Shown piece by piece: positions 36,735 through 45,864 of a stretch of 64,000 bases of DNA. This DNA comes from SPJN01 sp965229935 (GTDB taxonomy: Bacteria; Pseudomonadota; Alphaproteobacteria; SPJN01): contig CBDDKB010000002.1 of the NCBI GenBank assembly GCA_965229935.1, positions 2,418,001 to 2,482,000 of the forward strand, read 5' to 3'. The number at the start of each line of letters is the position of its first letter. The first letter of the stretch is position 1. The position numbers were made by a program, and so were the translations under genes. Under the pieces are notes generated by a model. The model saw nothing but the letters and a program-made list of their open reading frames with translations, was not told the origin of the DNA and did no database searches.

Positions 36735-37949
36735 TTAGCGAACGTAGATATGAACTTCGCTTGAATTCACGCGGGCGCTTGTTGCTGATGACAGGCGCAG
36801 CCGTTCGGCAGGCAGGCCCATATCGGTTACTGCGCGGACCACACCTTCTGCATAATTGCGTGTGCGGCCTTTGACGATGGCAGCATCTGCATCTGAACGT
36901 GTCTTGGGTGACACGGCAACCAGATCGAACTGGGCGCCGGGCTTACGTTCAAGCGCACGGGCCAAGGCATTGTAAAGCGGCTGTTCATACACAGGATCGG
37001 GCCGGTCGAAGCGGATAACAATCAACGGGCTTGAGCCTGCTGCCGGGCCTGTTTGCGGCGCGGTTGTGTCTGCCGACATGCGTGTCTGGAAGGCGCGGTT
37101 GGCTAGTGATTCACCATAAAGGCGACCGCCCTTAATCCCCAGTGCCAGCGTGCCAAGATTTGATTGCTGGTTGGCGACATAGGCGCTTTGGCGCAGCAAT
37201 TCGTCAGAAACCTCAGACAAGAGGCGGCTGATGGCCAGGCTTTCACCCTGCACAGCACTGTCCAGCATGTGCAGCTGGCGGTGATCTTCATCGACAGCAC
37301 CGGGCAATGCCAATGTGGCGTCGATCATGTCTGACAAATAGGCAGCGGCGGCTGAATCGCCTGAAATGTTCGTTGCCAGTGTATTCAGTGCGCCAAGCTC
37401 CGCCCCCAATGTTGACAGGCTGGTTTGTGCCTGTGTCCATTGTTCAATCAAAACCGGATTGCCTGGGGTTGTACCCTGCTGCAAGCGGGCTTCGATTGCG
37501 CTGACTGTGCCATGGAAGTTGCGTGACTGATCAACAGCGGCCTGACGTGTCCGTGCCAGTTCAACAACGCGTGTGCGATGGTTGGCTACTATCTCTTCAT
37601 AGTCACCGCGCAGCTCGCGAATACGTTCTGCGATCTGTGTGTCGGTATAGGAAAAGGGCGGCAGCTTGCCGGCCTCAGGTGCCAATGCGGCAAGCGGCGG
37701 GCGCGCTGATTTCGGCGCGCGCACGACAGTCCGTCCACCGGCAGATGTTGAGACAGACGCGCTGGCACTTGCAGACGCTGAACTGCCCTCACCATTTTCA
37801 AGTGACTTGCCCATTTCCGACAGTTCAGTCGGTTCGTCATTGGCTGTCTGCCTGAAATATTCTTCGTCAGAGGAACAGGCGCTCAAAGCCAGCAATGACA
37901 CACTCGCAATTGCTGCATAGCGCCAATTATTTAGAAGAATCCCCCGCAT
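36735..37949 (-). CDS. Putative lipoprotein with Ser-Ala linker and OmpA-like end
   Basis: A 404-residue exported protein. YAAIASVSLLALSAC is a lipoprotein signal with lipobox LSAC near residue 25. It then has a Ser-Ala repeat (SASASASASVSTSAGG), a long helical, probably coiled-coil middle (about 110-290), and a C-terminal domain (LIVIRFDRPDPVYEQPLYNA, then DLVAVSPKTRSDAD and RNYAEGVVRAVTDMGLPAER) that resembles the fold of OmpA-like peptidoglycan-binding domains. It could tether the envelope to the wall. The OmpA link is by pattern only. Confidence 0.7.
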   Translation of the reverse strand: MRGILLNNWRYAAIASVSLLALSACSSDEEYFRQTANDEPTELSEMGKSLENGEGSSASASASASVSTSAGGRTVVRAPKSARPPLAALAPEAGKLPPFSYTDTQIAERIRELRGDYEEIVANHRTRVVELARTRQAAVDQSRNFHGTVSAIEARLQQGTTPGNPVLIEQWTQAQTSLSTLGAELGALNTLATNISGDSAAAAYLSDMIDATLALPGAVDEDHRQLHMLDSAVQGESLAISRLLSEVSDELLRQSAYVANQQSNLGTLALGIKGGRLYGESLANRAFQTRMSADTTAPQTGPAAGSSPLIVIRFDRPDPVYEQPLYNALARALERKPGAQFDLVAVSPKTRSDADAAIVKGRTRNYAEGVVRAVTDMGLPAERLRLSSATSARVNSSEVHIYVR

Positions 37950-38430
37950 CGATTACCTCATCTTTATGGGACCACTTCCCGGAAAAACGTGCCACGCCCC
38001 TCATAATGAGTGTTATTCTGACGTCAATTGCCGGTCATACAATTGGGCCCGAATCACAAAACACTGCCCGTCATTAACCCTCGACACGCAGCGTCAGCGC
38101 TGGCAAACGCTCAATATTCAAGGTCATACTAGACAATGACAGTGAATCGGACAAGCAATGAATTGGCGTTTGCTATGTCGTTTTTGGTCGGCCCTGATGC
38201 AGTAAAGCCGCAGCATCATTGTGTTTTTCGCCGATGGTTTCCCGAAAGTTACCCGTTTTCGCACCGCAAAAGAACTCGGACAGCCTACGTTGCGACTGCG
38301 CGGCTGCGTGTCGCGCCACAAAGCAAATTTGACCCGATCTTGGCGCTTGCGCTGATGGGGGGGATCGCTTATGGTCCGCACCTCTTCAGGGCTTTTGCAA
38401 TGTAATTTTCGCTGCAAAACAAGGCCTTTG
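37950..38430. other. Intergenic stretch before tRNA-Arg, no clear gene
   Basis: About 480 bases between the divergent lipoprotein start and tRNA-Arg. Frames of 89 and 97 codons cross it on opposite strands, but neither has a plausible ribosome site, family resemblance or coding-like codon pattern. The right half is G+C-rich. The left end must hold the lipoprotein promoter. Nothing else could be named. Confidence 0.5.
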
Positions 38431-38507
38431 GCACCGGTAGCTCAGCTGGATAGAGCACCAGACTACGAATCTGGGGGTCGGGAGTTCGAATCTTCCCCGG
38501 TGCGCCA
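38431..38507 (+). tRNA. tRNA-Arg (anticodon ACG)
   Basis: A 77-base cloverleaf: acceptor GCACCGG/CCGGTGC, D-arm GCTCAGCTGGATAGAGC, anticodon stem CCAGA/TCTGG around loop CTACGAA (ACG), T-arm GGGAGTTCGAATCTTCC and encoded CCA. It is the integration target of the islands to its right. Its 3' portion is repeated exactly at 51974-52024 and partly at 61492-61509. Confidence 0.96.
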
Positions 38508-38509
38508 CT
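38459..38509 (+). repeat. Direct repeat copy 1 (att site) within tRNA-Arg
   Basis: These 51 bases, from the anticodon stem through CCA plus CT, match 51974-52024 exactly. The sequences diverge at once on both sides. Such tRNA 3'-end repeats bound integrated elements, and this copy is inside the intact tRNA. Confidence 0.9.
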
Positions 38510-38659
38510 ACCTTTCCCAGTATTACCAACGGCTTCAGCGCGATTTGCGGTCCGGTGAGGCATGCGCCAAATTCACCAAAAGTTTACAAAAACACCGATT
38601 TGGCAGAATTGGTTATTTTGTCTGGTGCTCCGGGTATGTCCGCGCTTGTACTTTGACGC

Positions 38660-39616
38660 TTATTGCGCGGCGAAATATTTACCGACAGCATTAGAGAACG
38701 CGTCGTATAGAAACGCATCTGCTGCCTGACTAACTTTGGCATTTGGCACCAAAACTTCAAAGCCGTGATAGCCGCCTTCGAACTCTTCGAAGTCCACTGG
38801 AATACCCGCAGCCCTGAGATTTTCGACATAGGCAATGGTTTCATCGCGGAAAGGGTCAGCGTTGCCGACAAATGTGATGGTGGGCGGCAGCCCGCTATAG
38901 TCGGTTGCGCGGGCGGGGGCGGCATCATAGGGAATGTCGGCACCTTGTTCATGCAAGTCTTTAAGGTAAAGCGCCCAGCCAAGTTTGTTGTGCTTTGAAT
39001 TCCAGACAGGTGCCGTGTTGCCTGTTGCTGATGATGTAATCATACGATCATCAATCATCGGATAGATTGGCATTTGGAAGGCGATCTTCACATCGCCGCG
39101 ATCGCGTGCGCGCAATGTCACCGCTGCGGTCAGTCCGCCGCCTGCGCTATGCCCCCCAACAATGATTTGATCATTCCGCCCGCCGATCTCTGGTGCCGTT
39201 TCTTTCGTCCACAATAAGGCATCATAGCAATCATCAATTGCGGCCGGGTATGGCTCTTCAAGTGAGCAGCAATATGATGGGGCCACAATCACACAGGGGG
39301 AAGCGGCCATGAATTTCTTTATGGCAGATGCGCTCATTTCTGGTGAGCCCATCGCATATCCGCCACCATGAATGTAAAGCAAGGTTGACAGATTTTCGCC
39401 GCCGCCTTCCGGCTTATAGATACATAGCCGGATTTTGCGATCACTCGTGCTGCTATCGATCCAGTGTTCCTCTGCCTGCATGCCTTCAGGGTGTTTGCCC
39501 GCATCTCGCTTGTTCATAGACCTGACAAGCCTGAAGAACCATTTCGACGGGCGGAAAACAGCCTTTGCAATGCGGCCAACGGTGCGAATCTCTGGATCAA
39601 TGTATGTGTTGGTCAT
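38660..39616 (-). CDS. Alpha/beta hydrolase, hormone-sensitive-lipase-type esterase
   Basis: A 318-residue esterase of the HSL (bacterial family IV) group. The oxyanion-hole motif is YIHGGGYAMGS, the nucleophile elbow VGGHSAGGGL, the acid is in GNADPFRDE and the His in GGYHGFEVL. There is no signal peptide, so it acts on imported esters. ATG 39616, with AAGAGA before it, is preferred over frames opening upstream in the promoter. It is the first gene inside island 1 and divergent from the amidohydrolase gene across a palindromic operator, suggesting shared control. Confidence 0.88.
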   Translation of the reverse strand: MTNTYIDPEIRTVGRIAKAVFRPSKWFFRLVRSMNKRDAGKHPEGMQAEEHWIDSSTSDRKIRLCIYKPEGGGENLSTLLYIHGGGYAMGSPEMSASAIKKFMAASPCVIVAPSYCCSLEEPYPAAIDDCYDALLWTKETAPEIGGRNDQIIVGGHSAGGGLTAAVTLRARDRGDVKIAFQMPIYPMIDDRMITSSATGNTAPVWNSKHNKLGWALYLKDLHEQGADIPYDAAPARATDYSGLPPTITFVGNADPFRDETIAYVENLRAAGIPVDFEEFEGGYHGFEVLVPNAKVSQAADAFLYDAFSNAVGKYFAAQ

Positions 39617-39681
39617 TTTTGTATCTCTTAAAGAATTCCTTGTGTGATCAATAGGCATGGATTTGCCCTCAAGCAATGGTC

Positions 39682-39721
39682 TTGACTCCCTGGATGTTAC
39701 ATAATATATAACATGTAACAT
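39682..39721 (+). promoter_or_regulatory. Promoter and overlapping 28-bp palindromic operator
   Basis: TTGACT (39682-39687) and TATATA (39705-39710) stand 17 bases apart, a good sigma-70 promoter reading toward the amidohydrolase. A perfect inverted repeat, ATGTTACAT (39694-39702) and ATGTAACAT (39713-39721), with 10 bases between, covers the -10 element. Binding there would block transcription, as expected for the TetR protein encoded downstream at 41514. Confidence 0.7.
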
Positions 39722-39760
39722 ATACCAAATTGATATGAATTCAGGCATACGGGGGCAGTT

Positions 39761-41512
39761 ATGATGAATTTTGACACGCTCATTAAGGGCGGCTTTGTTG
39801 TTGATGGTACGGGCGCACCGGGCCGCTATGCGGATGTCGGCATAACAGGCGGAAAGATCGCAGCGATTGGCAACTTGGCTGGGGTTGATGCTTCAGAGGT
39901 GATTGATGCCAAAGGCAAGATTGTAGCCCCGGGCCATATAACCCAGCACACCCATTATGATGCGGCTTTGTTCTGGGACCCTTATTGTTCAAACTCTGGC
40001 GAAAATGGCGTGACCACAGTGCTTAACGCCAATTGCGGGTTTGGATTTGCCCCCGTGCGTTCCGCCGACAAAGATCGCGTCATGGGCATGATGGAAACGA
40101 CGGAGCAGATTCCCGTTGCCCATCAAAAGGCAGGCATGCCTTGGGATTGGGAGAGCTTTCCCGAATTCCTTGATCGAGTGAAAGCGCTTCCCAAAGGCAT
40201 CAATGTGATGACCTATCTGCCGGTTAATCCCTTGATGATTTACGTCATGGGCGTAGACGCTGCAAAGACCCGCCCGCCAACCAAGGTTGAGCTTGCCGAA
40301 ATGCATCGCCTGATTAATGAGGCAATGGATGCAGGCGCGCTTGGCATTTCCATGTCTGCAATGGGGGCGCTTGGCAATTCACATGTTGATATTGATGGAT
40401 CGTCTATGCCGACCGATGCGGCGGATCCGCAGACATTGCTTGATATTGCGCAGGCGGTTGTGGATCGGGGCGAGGGGGTTATCCAAATCCTGACACAGAT
40501 TGCAATCTTTGGGATGAAGGACACAACGGCTCGCATGGCGGAACTTGCCAAGGGAACAGCAGTCCGCGTGATCCATAATGTGTTCTTGACCTCTGACCTG
40601 TTGCCCACAATGGTTGATGATGATTTGGCGTGGTTGAACAGCCTTCGCGCAAATGGCTGCGATGTCACCGCAGGCGCGCAGATTAACCGGGGCTGGGTTG
40701 AAGCAGGCATTCGAGAGCTTGACGCAGCTGGCGGCCAACTATCCGCAATTCGTGAAATCGTAAACTGTAATAGTGATGACGAGGTGTTGGCACTGATCGC
40801 GCAGCCTGATTTCGTTGCCCGCTTTGAAGAGCAATATGCCTCGACCGGACCGTCAAATGGCGCGGCGGGGATTGAGGGCCAGATTGTAATTTCCGTTGGC
40901 GATTCGGATGAGCATGCAGGCTGCCTTGGTAAAACAATGGCGGAACTTGGTGCAGCACAAGGCGTTTCTGCAATTGCTGCAATGCTTGATCTTGGTGTGA
41001 AGACCAAGCTTGGCCTGCAAATGAAATCCGGCTTGATCGGATCGACAGATACCACTCAGATCATGAAACTGATCAATCATGCTGGTGTCATTGCTGGTGG
41101 ATCTGATGGCGGTGCGCATACGAAATCATTCGGCATGGGGCATTACCCGACCGATCTGTTGATTTGGTTGGTGCGCGAAGAGGGTGTCATGACGCTTGAA
41201 GCCATGCACTTCCAGCTTTCCTTGAAGGTAGCGCGTAGTATGGAGCTTTATGATCGCGGTGCGCTCATTCCGGGTTTCTGGGCAGATGTGCTGATTTATG
41301 ATCTGAATGACCTCTACTTCGACATGGACCGTTATGAAATCGTCCACGATATGCCCGGCGGCGACTGGCGCCGCAAGGGCAAGGCGGGCGGCTATGACAA
41401 GATCATGGTGAACGGGATTGTTACGCATGAAAGAGGCGAGCCCACAGGCGCAGTGCCCGGACACTTTACGGGTCTGTCTGGCGCAACCAACTTTGCGATT
41501 GCGGCTGAATAA
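39761..41512 (+). CDS. Amidohydrolase, N-acyl-D-amino-acid deacylase family
   Basis: A 583-residue zinc hydrolase of the D-aminoacylase group: start LIKGGFVVDGTGAPGRYADV, metal motif QHTHYDAALFWDPY (His63, His65), GVTTVLNANCGFGFAPV with the family Cys near 92, and the catalytic Asp in GGSDGGAH (about 448). The family removes acyl groups from N-acyl-D-amino acids or opens other amide bonds. The exact substrate cannot be read. It is exceptionally well placed for control: an operator precedes it and a TetR gene begins one base after its stop. A TonB receptor follows, so import and hydrolysis of one amide-bearing compound is likely. Confidence 0.88.
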   Translation: MMNFDTLIKGGFVVDGTGAPGRYADVGITGGKIAAIGNLAGVDASEVIDAKGKIVAPGHITQHTHYDAALFWDPYCSNSGENGVTTVLNANCGFGFAPVRSADKDRVMGMMETTEQIPVAHQKAGMPWDWESFPEFLDRVKALPKGINVMTYLPVNPLMIYVMGVDAAKTRPPTKVELAEMHRLINEAMDAGALGISMSAMGALGNSHVDIDGSSMPTDAADPQTLLDIAQAVVDRGEGVIQILTQIAIFGMKDTTARMAELAKGTAVRVIHNVFLTSDLLPTMVDDDLAWLNSLRANGCDVTAGAQINRGWVEAGIRELDAAGGQLSAIREIVNCNSDDEVLALIAQPDFVARFEEQYASTGPSNGAAGIEGQIVISVGDSDEHAGCLGKTMAELGAAQGVSAIAAMLDLGVKTKLGLQMKSGLIGSTDTTQIMKLINHAGVIAGGSDGGAHTKSFGMGHYPTDLLIWLVREEGVMTLEAMHFQLSLKVARSMELYDRGALIPGFWADVLIYDLNDLYFDMDRYEIVHDMPGGDWRRKGKAGGYDKIMVNGIVTHERGEPTGAVPGHFTGLSGATNFAIAAE

Positions 41513-41513
41513 G

Positions 41514-42092
41514 ATGAGCAAGACAACCAAAGACAGAATTGCAGATGCTGCGGTACGTTGCTTCAAACAATATGGTCCGCAACGCACGTCTATGGCTGAT
41601 ATTGCTGAAGAGGCTGGCATCTCACGCATGACGCTTTATCGCGCGTTTGAGGATCGCCCAACATTGGTGGCCTATATACTTGATCGCATTCTTACGGATC
41701 TAGCCGAAGAGCCGCGCGCCAAAATTCAATCCTTTGATACGCTGGAAGAGGCGCTTGTCGAAGGCTCCATCGTCTCGCTTAAAGTTGGTCAGCAGGATGA
41801 GTTGTTCACAACGATTGTTCAGAAAGACACCAACCATAGTGTCGAACAATATATGTTGCGCGGCAGTCCCAAAGTGATTGAGGGTATGACCGAAACTTGG
41901 GGGCCTGTGTTCGAAAAGGCCCGCGCAAATAATGCAATCCGCACAGATTTAAGCGATGAACGGTTAGTTGAGCTGATCATCTCTGTTCATTCGCTTTTGT
42001 TCATGCGTGATGACCAGAATGACGACGAGCGTCGTCAATTCTTGCGCGATTTTCTGGTGCCCGCCATAACGGGCAAAATTCCAAACAAATAA
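41514..42092 (+). CDS. TetR family transcriptional regulator
   Basis: A 192-residue regulator with helix-turn-helix RIADAAVRCFKQYGPQRTSM and EEAGISRMTLYRAFEDRPTL. ATG 41514 directly follows the amidohydrolase stop (TAAGATG), implying translational coupling. It probably binds the 28-bp palindrome at 39694-39721 and thereby controls the esterase and the amidohydrolase-TetR-receptor operon. The ligand is unknown. Confidence 0.92.
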   Translation: MSKTTKDRIADAAVRCFKQYGPQRTSMADIAEEAGISRMTLYRAFEDRPTLVAYILDRILTDLAEEPRAKIQSFDTLEEALVEGSIVSLKVGQQDELFTTIVQKDTNHSVEQYMLRGSPKVIEGMTETWGPVFEKARANNAIRTDLSDERLVELIISVHSLLFMRDDQNDDERRQFLRDFLVPAITGKIPNK

Positions 42093-42138
42093 CAATTTGA
42101 AGGGACCTAAAGGGAGGCACCTTTGGGGAGGGGAATCC

Positions 42139-44652
42139 ATGAAACAGTCTACCATAAAAGGTGCGTGCCTATTCATATCACTTGGCTTCAGTGGCGTGGC
42201 GATTGCACAGGATGAAGCGCCTGTTGAAACACCTGATGTTCCAGTTAAAGCAAAATCGTCGCTGATGGATGAGATTGTCGTGACTGCGCAAAAGCGAGAA
42301 CAAGGACAACAGGATGTGGGTATTGCCGTGTCAGCCTTTAGCGGTGATGCGCTTGAGCGTATCGGTGTTGAAGACACGACAGAGCTTGCCAATCTGATCC
42401 CCGGCTTCAACTATGCAGAGGGGCGCGGTGGCGTGCCAATTTACACATTGCGCGGCGTCGGCTTTAACCTTGCCATGTCTACTGCATCATCGACAGTCGG
42501 TATCTATGTTGATGAGATGAATATTCCTTATTCTGCCTTATCGGTCGGTGCAAACCTTGATGTGGAGCGTGTCGAAGTCGTGAAGGGGCCGCAAGGGACG
42601 CTTTACGGGCGCAACACGACAGGCGGCGCGGTAAACTATGTGGCCCGCAAGCCGGGAGATGAATGGGAATATGGTCTCCGCGCAGAAATGCGCCGCTTCT
42701 GGACCAGTGATGTAGAAGCCTACGCGGGCGGTCCGGTTACTGACAAGCTGGGCATCCGTTTTGCAATCCGCAATACGCGTAGCGAAAATGCCTGGCAATA
42801 TGATTACACTCGAAGTGATAATAATGAGTTAGGCTTTATCGACAAAACAACCGCCCGGCTGATTGCTGAATGGGATGTGTCAGAAGACATTGATGTCAGC
42901 TTCACGCTTTCAGGCTGGAGGGATCAGGGAGACAGTCAGTCGCCGCAATATTATGCGAAGCGGAACCAAGCGGGCGTGCCGATCTTTGCGCCGTCCCCTG
43001 AAGTTGCGGCGCATGAGTTTGCGCCCGAAGATGATGCCCGCGCCACAGCGTTTAATCCTGAAAATGATTACCAGCAGGATAATTGGCACTACTCAATCTT
43101 TGGTCGATTAGATTGGGCGTTAAGCGATAGCACAGATTTTGCATTGCTTCTATCGCATCAAGACTATCAGGCTGATGGCCTTGTCAATGTTGATGGACTC
43201 AATGTCTCGAATATTGACTTTGATCGTGAAGTCGGGACTAACGCGCAATCATTGGAAATGCGTTTGTCAGGTCAGTTGGGCGATGAAAGCACTTGGGTTG
43301 CAGGCTATTGGTATAGTCAGGATGACGTCGACAGCGTAACGCTTGTGGATTCGTCCCATAACTCAATTGGCAATGGTGGGATGATCACCACCTTGTCCGA
43401 ACAATCCAGCTTCCAGCAGTCGCAGTCTCATGCAGGATTTGGACAGGTGGAATGGCAATTGACCGATACGCTGCGCTTGACGACTGGCGCGCGCTATACA
43501 TGGGAAAATCGCGATCATCAGGCCTGCATCACCGATGAAGGCGACGCAACGATCCTGTTGTCATTGATCGCGTTGGGCCGTCAATATGGTGCGGTCCAAG
43601 CCTTGGGTCCGATACTGGATGGCGCCAGCCCATCAGGCACAACGCCTGAACAGCAAGCCATTTATGATGCGATCAAACTGGTCATTCAGTCCAGTGGCAC
43701 ACAGCAGCCAACCGGACAGATATTGACGGCGTTGCTTGATGCTGGTTTGGGTGATGCGGCAGGGCAAATTCCCGGCATCAACAGTCCGGGTGAATGTTCT
43801 GCAATCAATGCGGAAAACAATATGCCAGAACTGCTCGACCGCAGCCTGACAGAGGACAATGTCTCATTCCGTGTTGCGTTGGATTGGACCCCATCCGAAG
43901 GTCTTCTTATCTATGGTTCAATTGCAAGAGGTTATAAGTCTGGGACATTCTCTGACCTTGTTACCTCTTCTTCTGACCTGATGCAGCCTGTGACACAAGA
44001 AGAGCTGTGGGCCTATGAAGTGGGCCTTAAGTCAAAATTTTATGACCGTGCCCTGACCGTCAATGCGGCAGCCTTCTATTATGACTATCGTGACAAGCAA
44101 TTGTTTGGCTTTGTTGTTGATCCAATCTTTGGGCCGCTGGAAGCTTTGCAGAATATCCCTGAAGCTGAAGTATACGGCGCTGAAATTGAAGCGCGGTCTG
44201 CACCGATTGAGAATCTGTTTGTCAGCCTGTCCGCAGCCTATACCCATACAGAAGTACTCGAATATGTTGGCATTGGGTCCGAGGGCACGACTGAGGACTT
44301 CTCAGGCAACCGCTTTGCCTATTCACCCGAATGGGAAATTGCGGGCATGGTGCATTACACAATCCCGATGGGGAATGCGCATGGCCTGTCGCTCAGCGCA
44401 AATGCGAATTACCAGTCGGACACAGAGGGCGAGCTGTCAAACGATCCGACCTTTAAGCGTGATGGCTATACGCTGGTGAATGCCCAAATCTCATATGGCC
44501 CTGATGATTTTCAATGGGAACTGCGCGGCTTTGTAAACAATCTTACAGATCAAGTTTACTTCACGTCACAGTCTCGCGCGTCAGACGTCGCGATTCGCTA
44601 CACCGGCATGCCGCGCATGTATGGGCTGAGCCTTACCTATCATTTTAGGTAA
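42139..44652 (+). CDS. TonB-dependent receptor
   Basis: An 837-residue outer-membrane receptor: signal peptide MKQSTIKGACLFISLGFSGV then AIAQ, TonB-box-like MDEIVVTAQKREQGQQD, plug motif VEVVKGPQGTLYGRNTTGG, barrel, and last strand MYGLSLTYHFR ending in Phe-Arg. A GGGGAGGGG site lies six bases before ATG 42139. Barrel loops carry a Cys pair (QACITD and PGECSA) in an insert of low similarity to the other receptors here. It is the last gene of the amidohydrolase-TetR operon and ends in a strong terminator. It likely imports the operon's substrate. Confidence 0.93.
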   Translation: MKQSTIKGACLFISLGFSGVAIAQDEAPVETPDVPVKAKSSLMDEIVVTAQKREQGQQDVGIAVSAFSGDALERIGVEDTTELANLIPGFNYAEGRGGVPIYTLRGVGFNLAMSTASSTVGIYVDEMNIPYSALSVGANLDVERVEVVKGPQGTLYGRNTTGGAVNYVARKPGDEWEYGLRAEMRRFWTSDVEAYAGGPVTDKLGIRFAIRNTRSENAWQYDYTRSDNNELGFIDKTTARLIAEWDVSEDIDVSFTLSGWRDQGDSQSPQYYAKRNQAGVPIFAPSPEVAAHEFAPEDDARATAFNPENDYQQDNWHYSIFGRLDWALSDSTDFALLLSHQDYQADGLVNVDGLNVSNIDFDREVGTNAQSLEMRLSGQLGDESTWVAGYWYSQDDVDSVTLVDSSHNSIGNGGMITTLSEQSSFQQSQSHAGFGQVEWQLTDTLRLTTGARYTWENRDHQACITDEGDATILLSLIALGRQYGAVQALGPILDGASPSGTTPEQQAIYDAIKLVIQSSGTQQPTGQILTALLDAGLGDAAGQIPGINSPGECSAINAENNMPELLDRSLTEDNVSFRVALDWTPSEGLLIYGSIARGYKSGTFSDLVTSSSDLMQPVTQEELWAYEVGLKSKFYDRALTVNAAAFYYDYRDKQLFGFVVDPIFGPLEALQNIPEAEVYGAEIEARSAPIENLFVSLSAAYTHTEVLEYVGIGSEGTTEDFSGNRFAYSPEWEIAGMVHYTIPMGNAHGLSLSANANYQSDTEGELSNDPTFKRDGYTLVNAQISYGPDDFQWELRGFVNNLTDQVYFTSQSRASDVAIRYTGMPRMYGLSLTYHFR

Positions 44653-44657
44653 AGAAA

Positions 44658-44690
44658 AACCGAGCCGGTGAGGGCTCGGTTTCTTTTTTA
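44658..44690 (+). terminator. Rho-independent terminator after receptor gene
   Basis: A 9-bp stem AACCGAGCC/GGCTCGGTT with a 6-base loop is followed by TTCTTTTTT. It stands between the ends of the convergent receptor and hydroxylase-type genes. Confidence 0.9.
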
Positions 44691-44706
44691 TTCGAGTAGC
44701 GGTGAG

Positions 44707-45849
44707 TTATTCCGCTGGCACTTTCTCTGGTTCTCTTAATTCATACTTGTCCAGATCGGTGCGTTCTGGCCCAAAAGCCTCGGCCTGATTGGGCAGGAAG
44801 GGGGCGATCATTGCGCCAGCCCATGTTTGCGGATAGTTGGGCGCGGTGCCGATGCCAATATCGTCGCTGGGGCGATCATCTTTCGGATTGTAGAATGTGC
44901 CGAATAGAATATCCCAGACAATGAATTCGCCCCCATAATTGGAATCTCCAATGCCTTTGACTGGGTAGTGATGATAGCGGTGGTTGTCACCGATGGAGAA
45001 GATGAACTCCCACGGGCGTAGCTTCAGGTCGATATTTGAATGTTGAAAAATACCGATGCTGAGTGCCATTAACACAGAGATAAATACGATATGCGGCTCG
45101 GGCTGAAACAGCGCCGTTGGTATCGCATAAAACAGGGCTTGGCCAATAATCTCAACAGGATGACTGCGAATGCCGTTCATCCAATAAAGCCGCTCAACAG
45201 AATGGTGAACAGCGTGCCAGCGCCACAGGAAGGGTACTTCATGCAGCCAACGATGGTACCAGTAGCGGAAGAAATCTTTTGCAAGCAGGAACAACATAAC
45301 CTGCATCCAGCCGGGTAGTTCTGATGGCCAAATCGCAGTGCCATAAGGTTCGAGATATTCGACGACGACATTAATTGACAACGCAATCAGCAGATATTTT
45401 GAGATTGTTGTCCATGCTGCGCCGGACACATACATCATTAAATCAACTGTTGGGCCATTCTCGTCATCCAGCCATTTGCGGCTGAACGGCATAAGTCGCT
45501 CCAGAGGTCCGAAAATCAGACCGTAAACAAAAGGAATGGCTGCAAGCACAGCAAGGTTTTCGAGCGATGTGTCCTCCTCAACGACGGCGAAGCCGATGAT
45601 GAGTGTCGCGATGATGGTCACCGGAAATACAGTGTGCTGTAAGATGGTTTTCAGCAACGTGCCTTCCAGTTTGTATGACAGCTTGTCGAGCGGTTTCATA
45701 ACAAACCGGATCGGCACCATCAGCAGGTAATAGCCGATGATTTCGATTAGACGGAAGGGGGCGCCCAACCATTTTTCAAGCGTGACACCAAGCCCGGCGG
45801 TGGCGGGCATTGATTTATTAAATGGGGTGGATTTTGAATTATCGGTCAT
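44707..45849 (-). CDS. Sterol desaturase/fatty acid hydroxylase family membrane enzyme
   Basis: A 380-residue integral membrane di-iron enzyme. The three histidine boxes are complete: YHRWLHE (H199, H203), WHAVHHS (H212, H215, H216) and NHRYHHYP (H290, H293, H294). Several hydrophobic segments surround them. The family hydroxylates or desaturates lipids, sterols, carotenoids or alkyl ethers with O2. The gene lies 15 bases downstream of a TonB receptor gene on the same strand, so it probably modifies the imported compound, perhaps its alkyl part. The substrate is inferred only from that pairing. Confidence 0.9.
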   Translation of the reverse strand: MTDNSKSTPFNKSMPATAGLGVTLEKWLGAPFRLIEIIGYYLLMVPIRFVMKPLDKLSYKLEGTLLKTILQHTVFPVTIIATLIIGFAVVEEDTSLENLAVLAAIPFVYGLIFGPLERLMPFSRKWLDDENGPTVDLMMYVSGAAWTTISKYLLIALSINVVVEYLEPYGTAIWPSELPGWMQVMLFLLAKDFFRYWYHRWLHEVPFLWRWHAVHHSVERLYWMNGIRSHPVEIIGQALFYAIPTALFQPEPHIVFISVLMALSIGIFQHSNIDLKLRPWEFIFSIGDNHRYHHYPVKGIGDSNYGGEFIVWDILFGTFYNPKDDRPSDDIGIGTAPNYPQTWAGAMIAPFLPNQAEAFGPERTDLDKYELREPEKVPAE

Positions 45850-45864
45850 TTCAATGCCTCCCGA

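Noticed and set aside
38136..38405. An 89-codon plus-strand frame (and 97-codon minus-strand frame) before tRNA-Arg
   Set aside because: Neither has a ribosome site or recognisable family, and both occupy the same DNA. Treated as non-coding.
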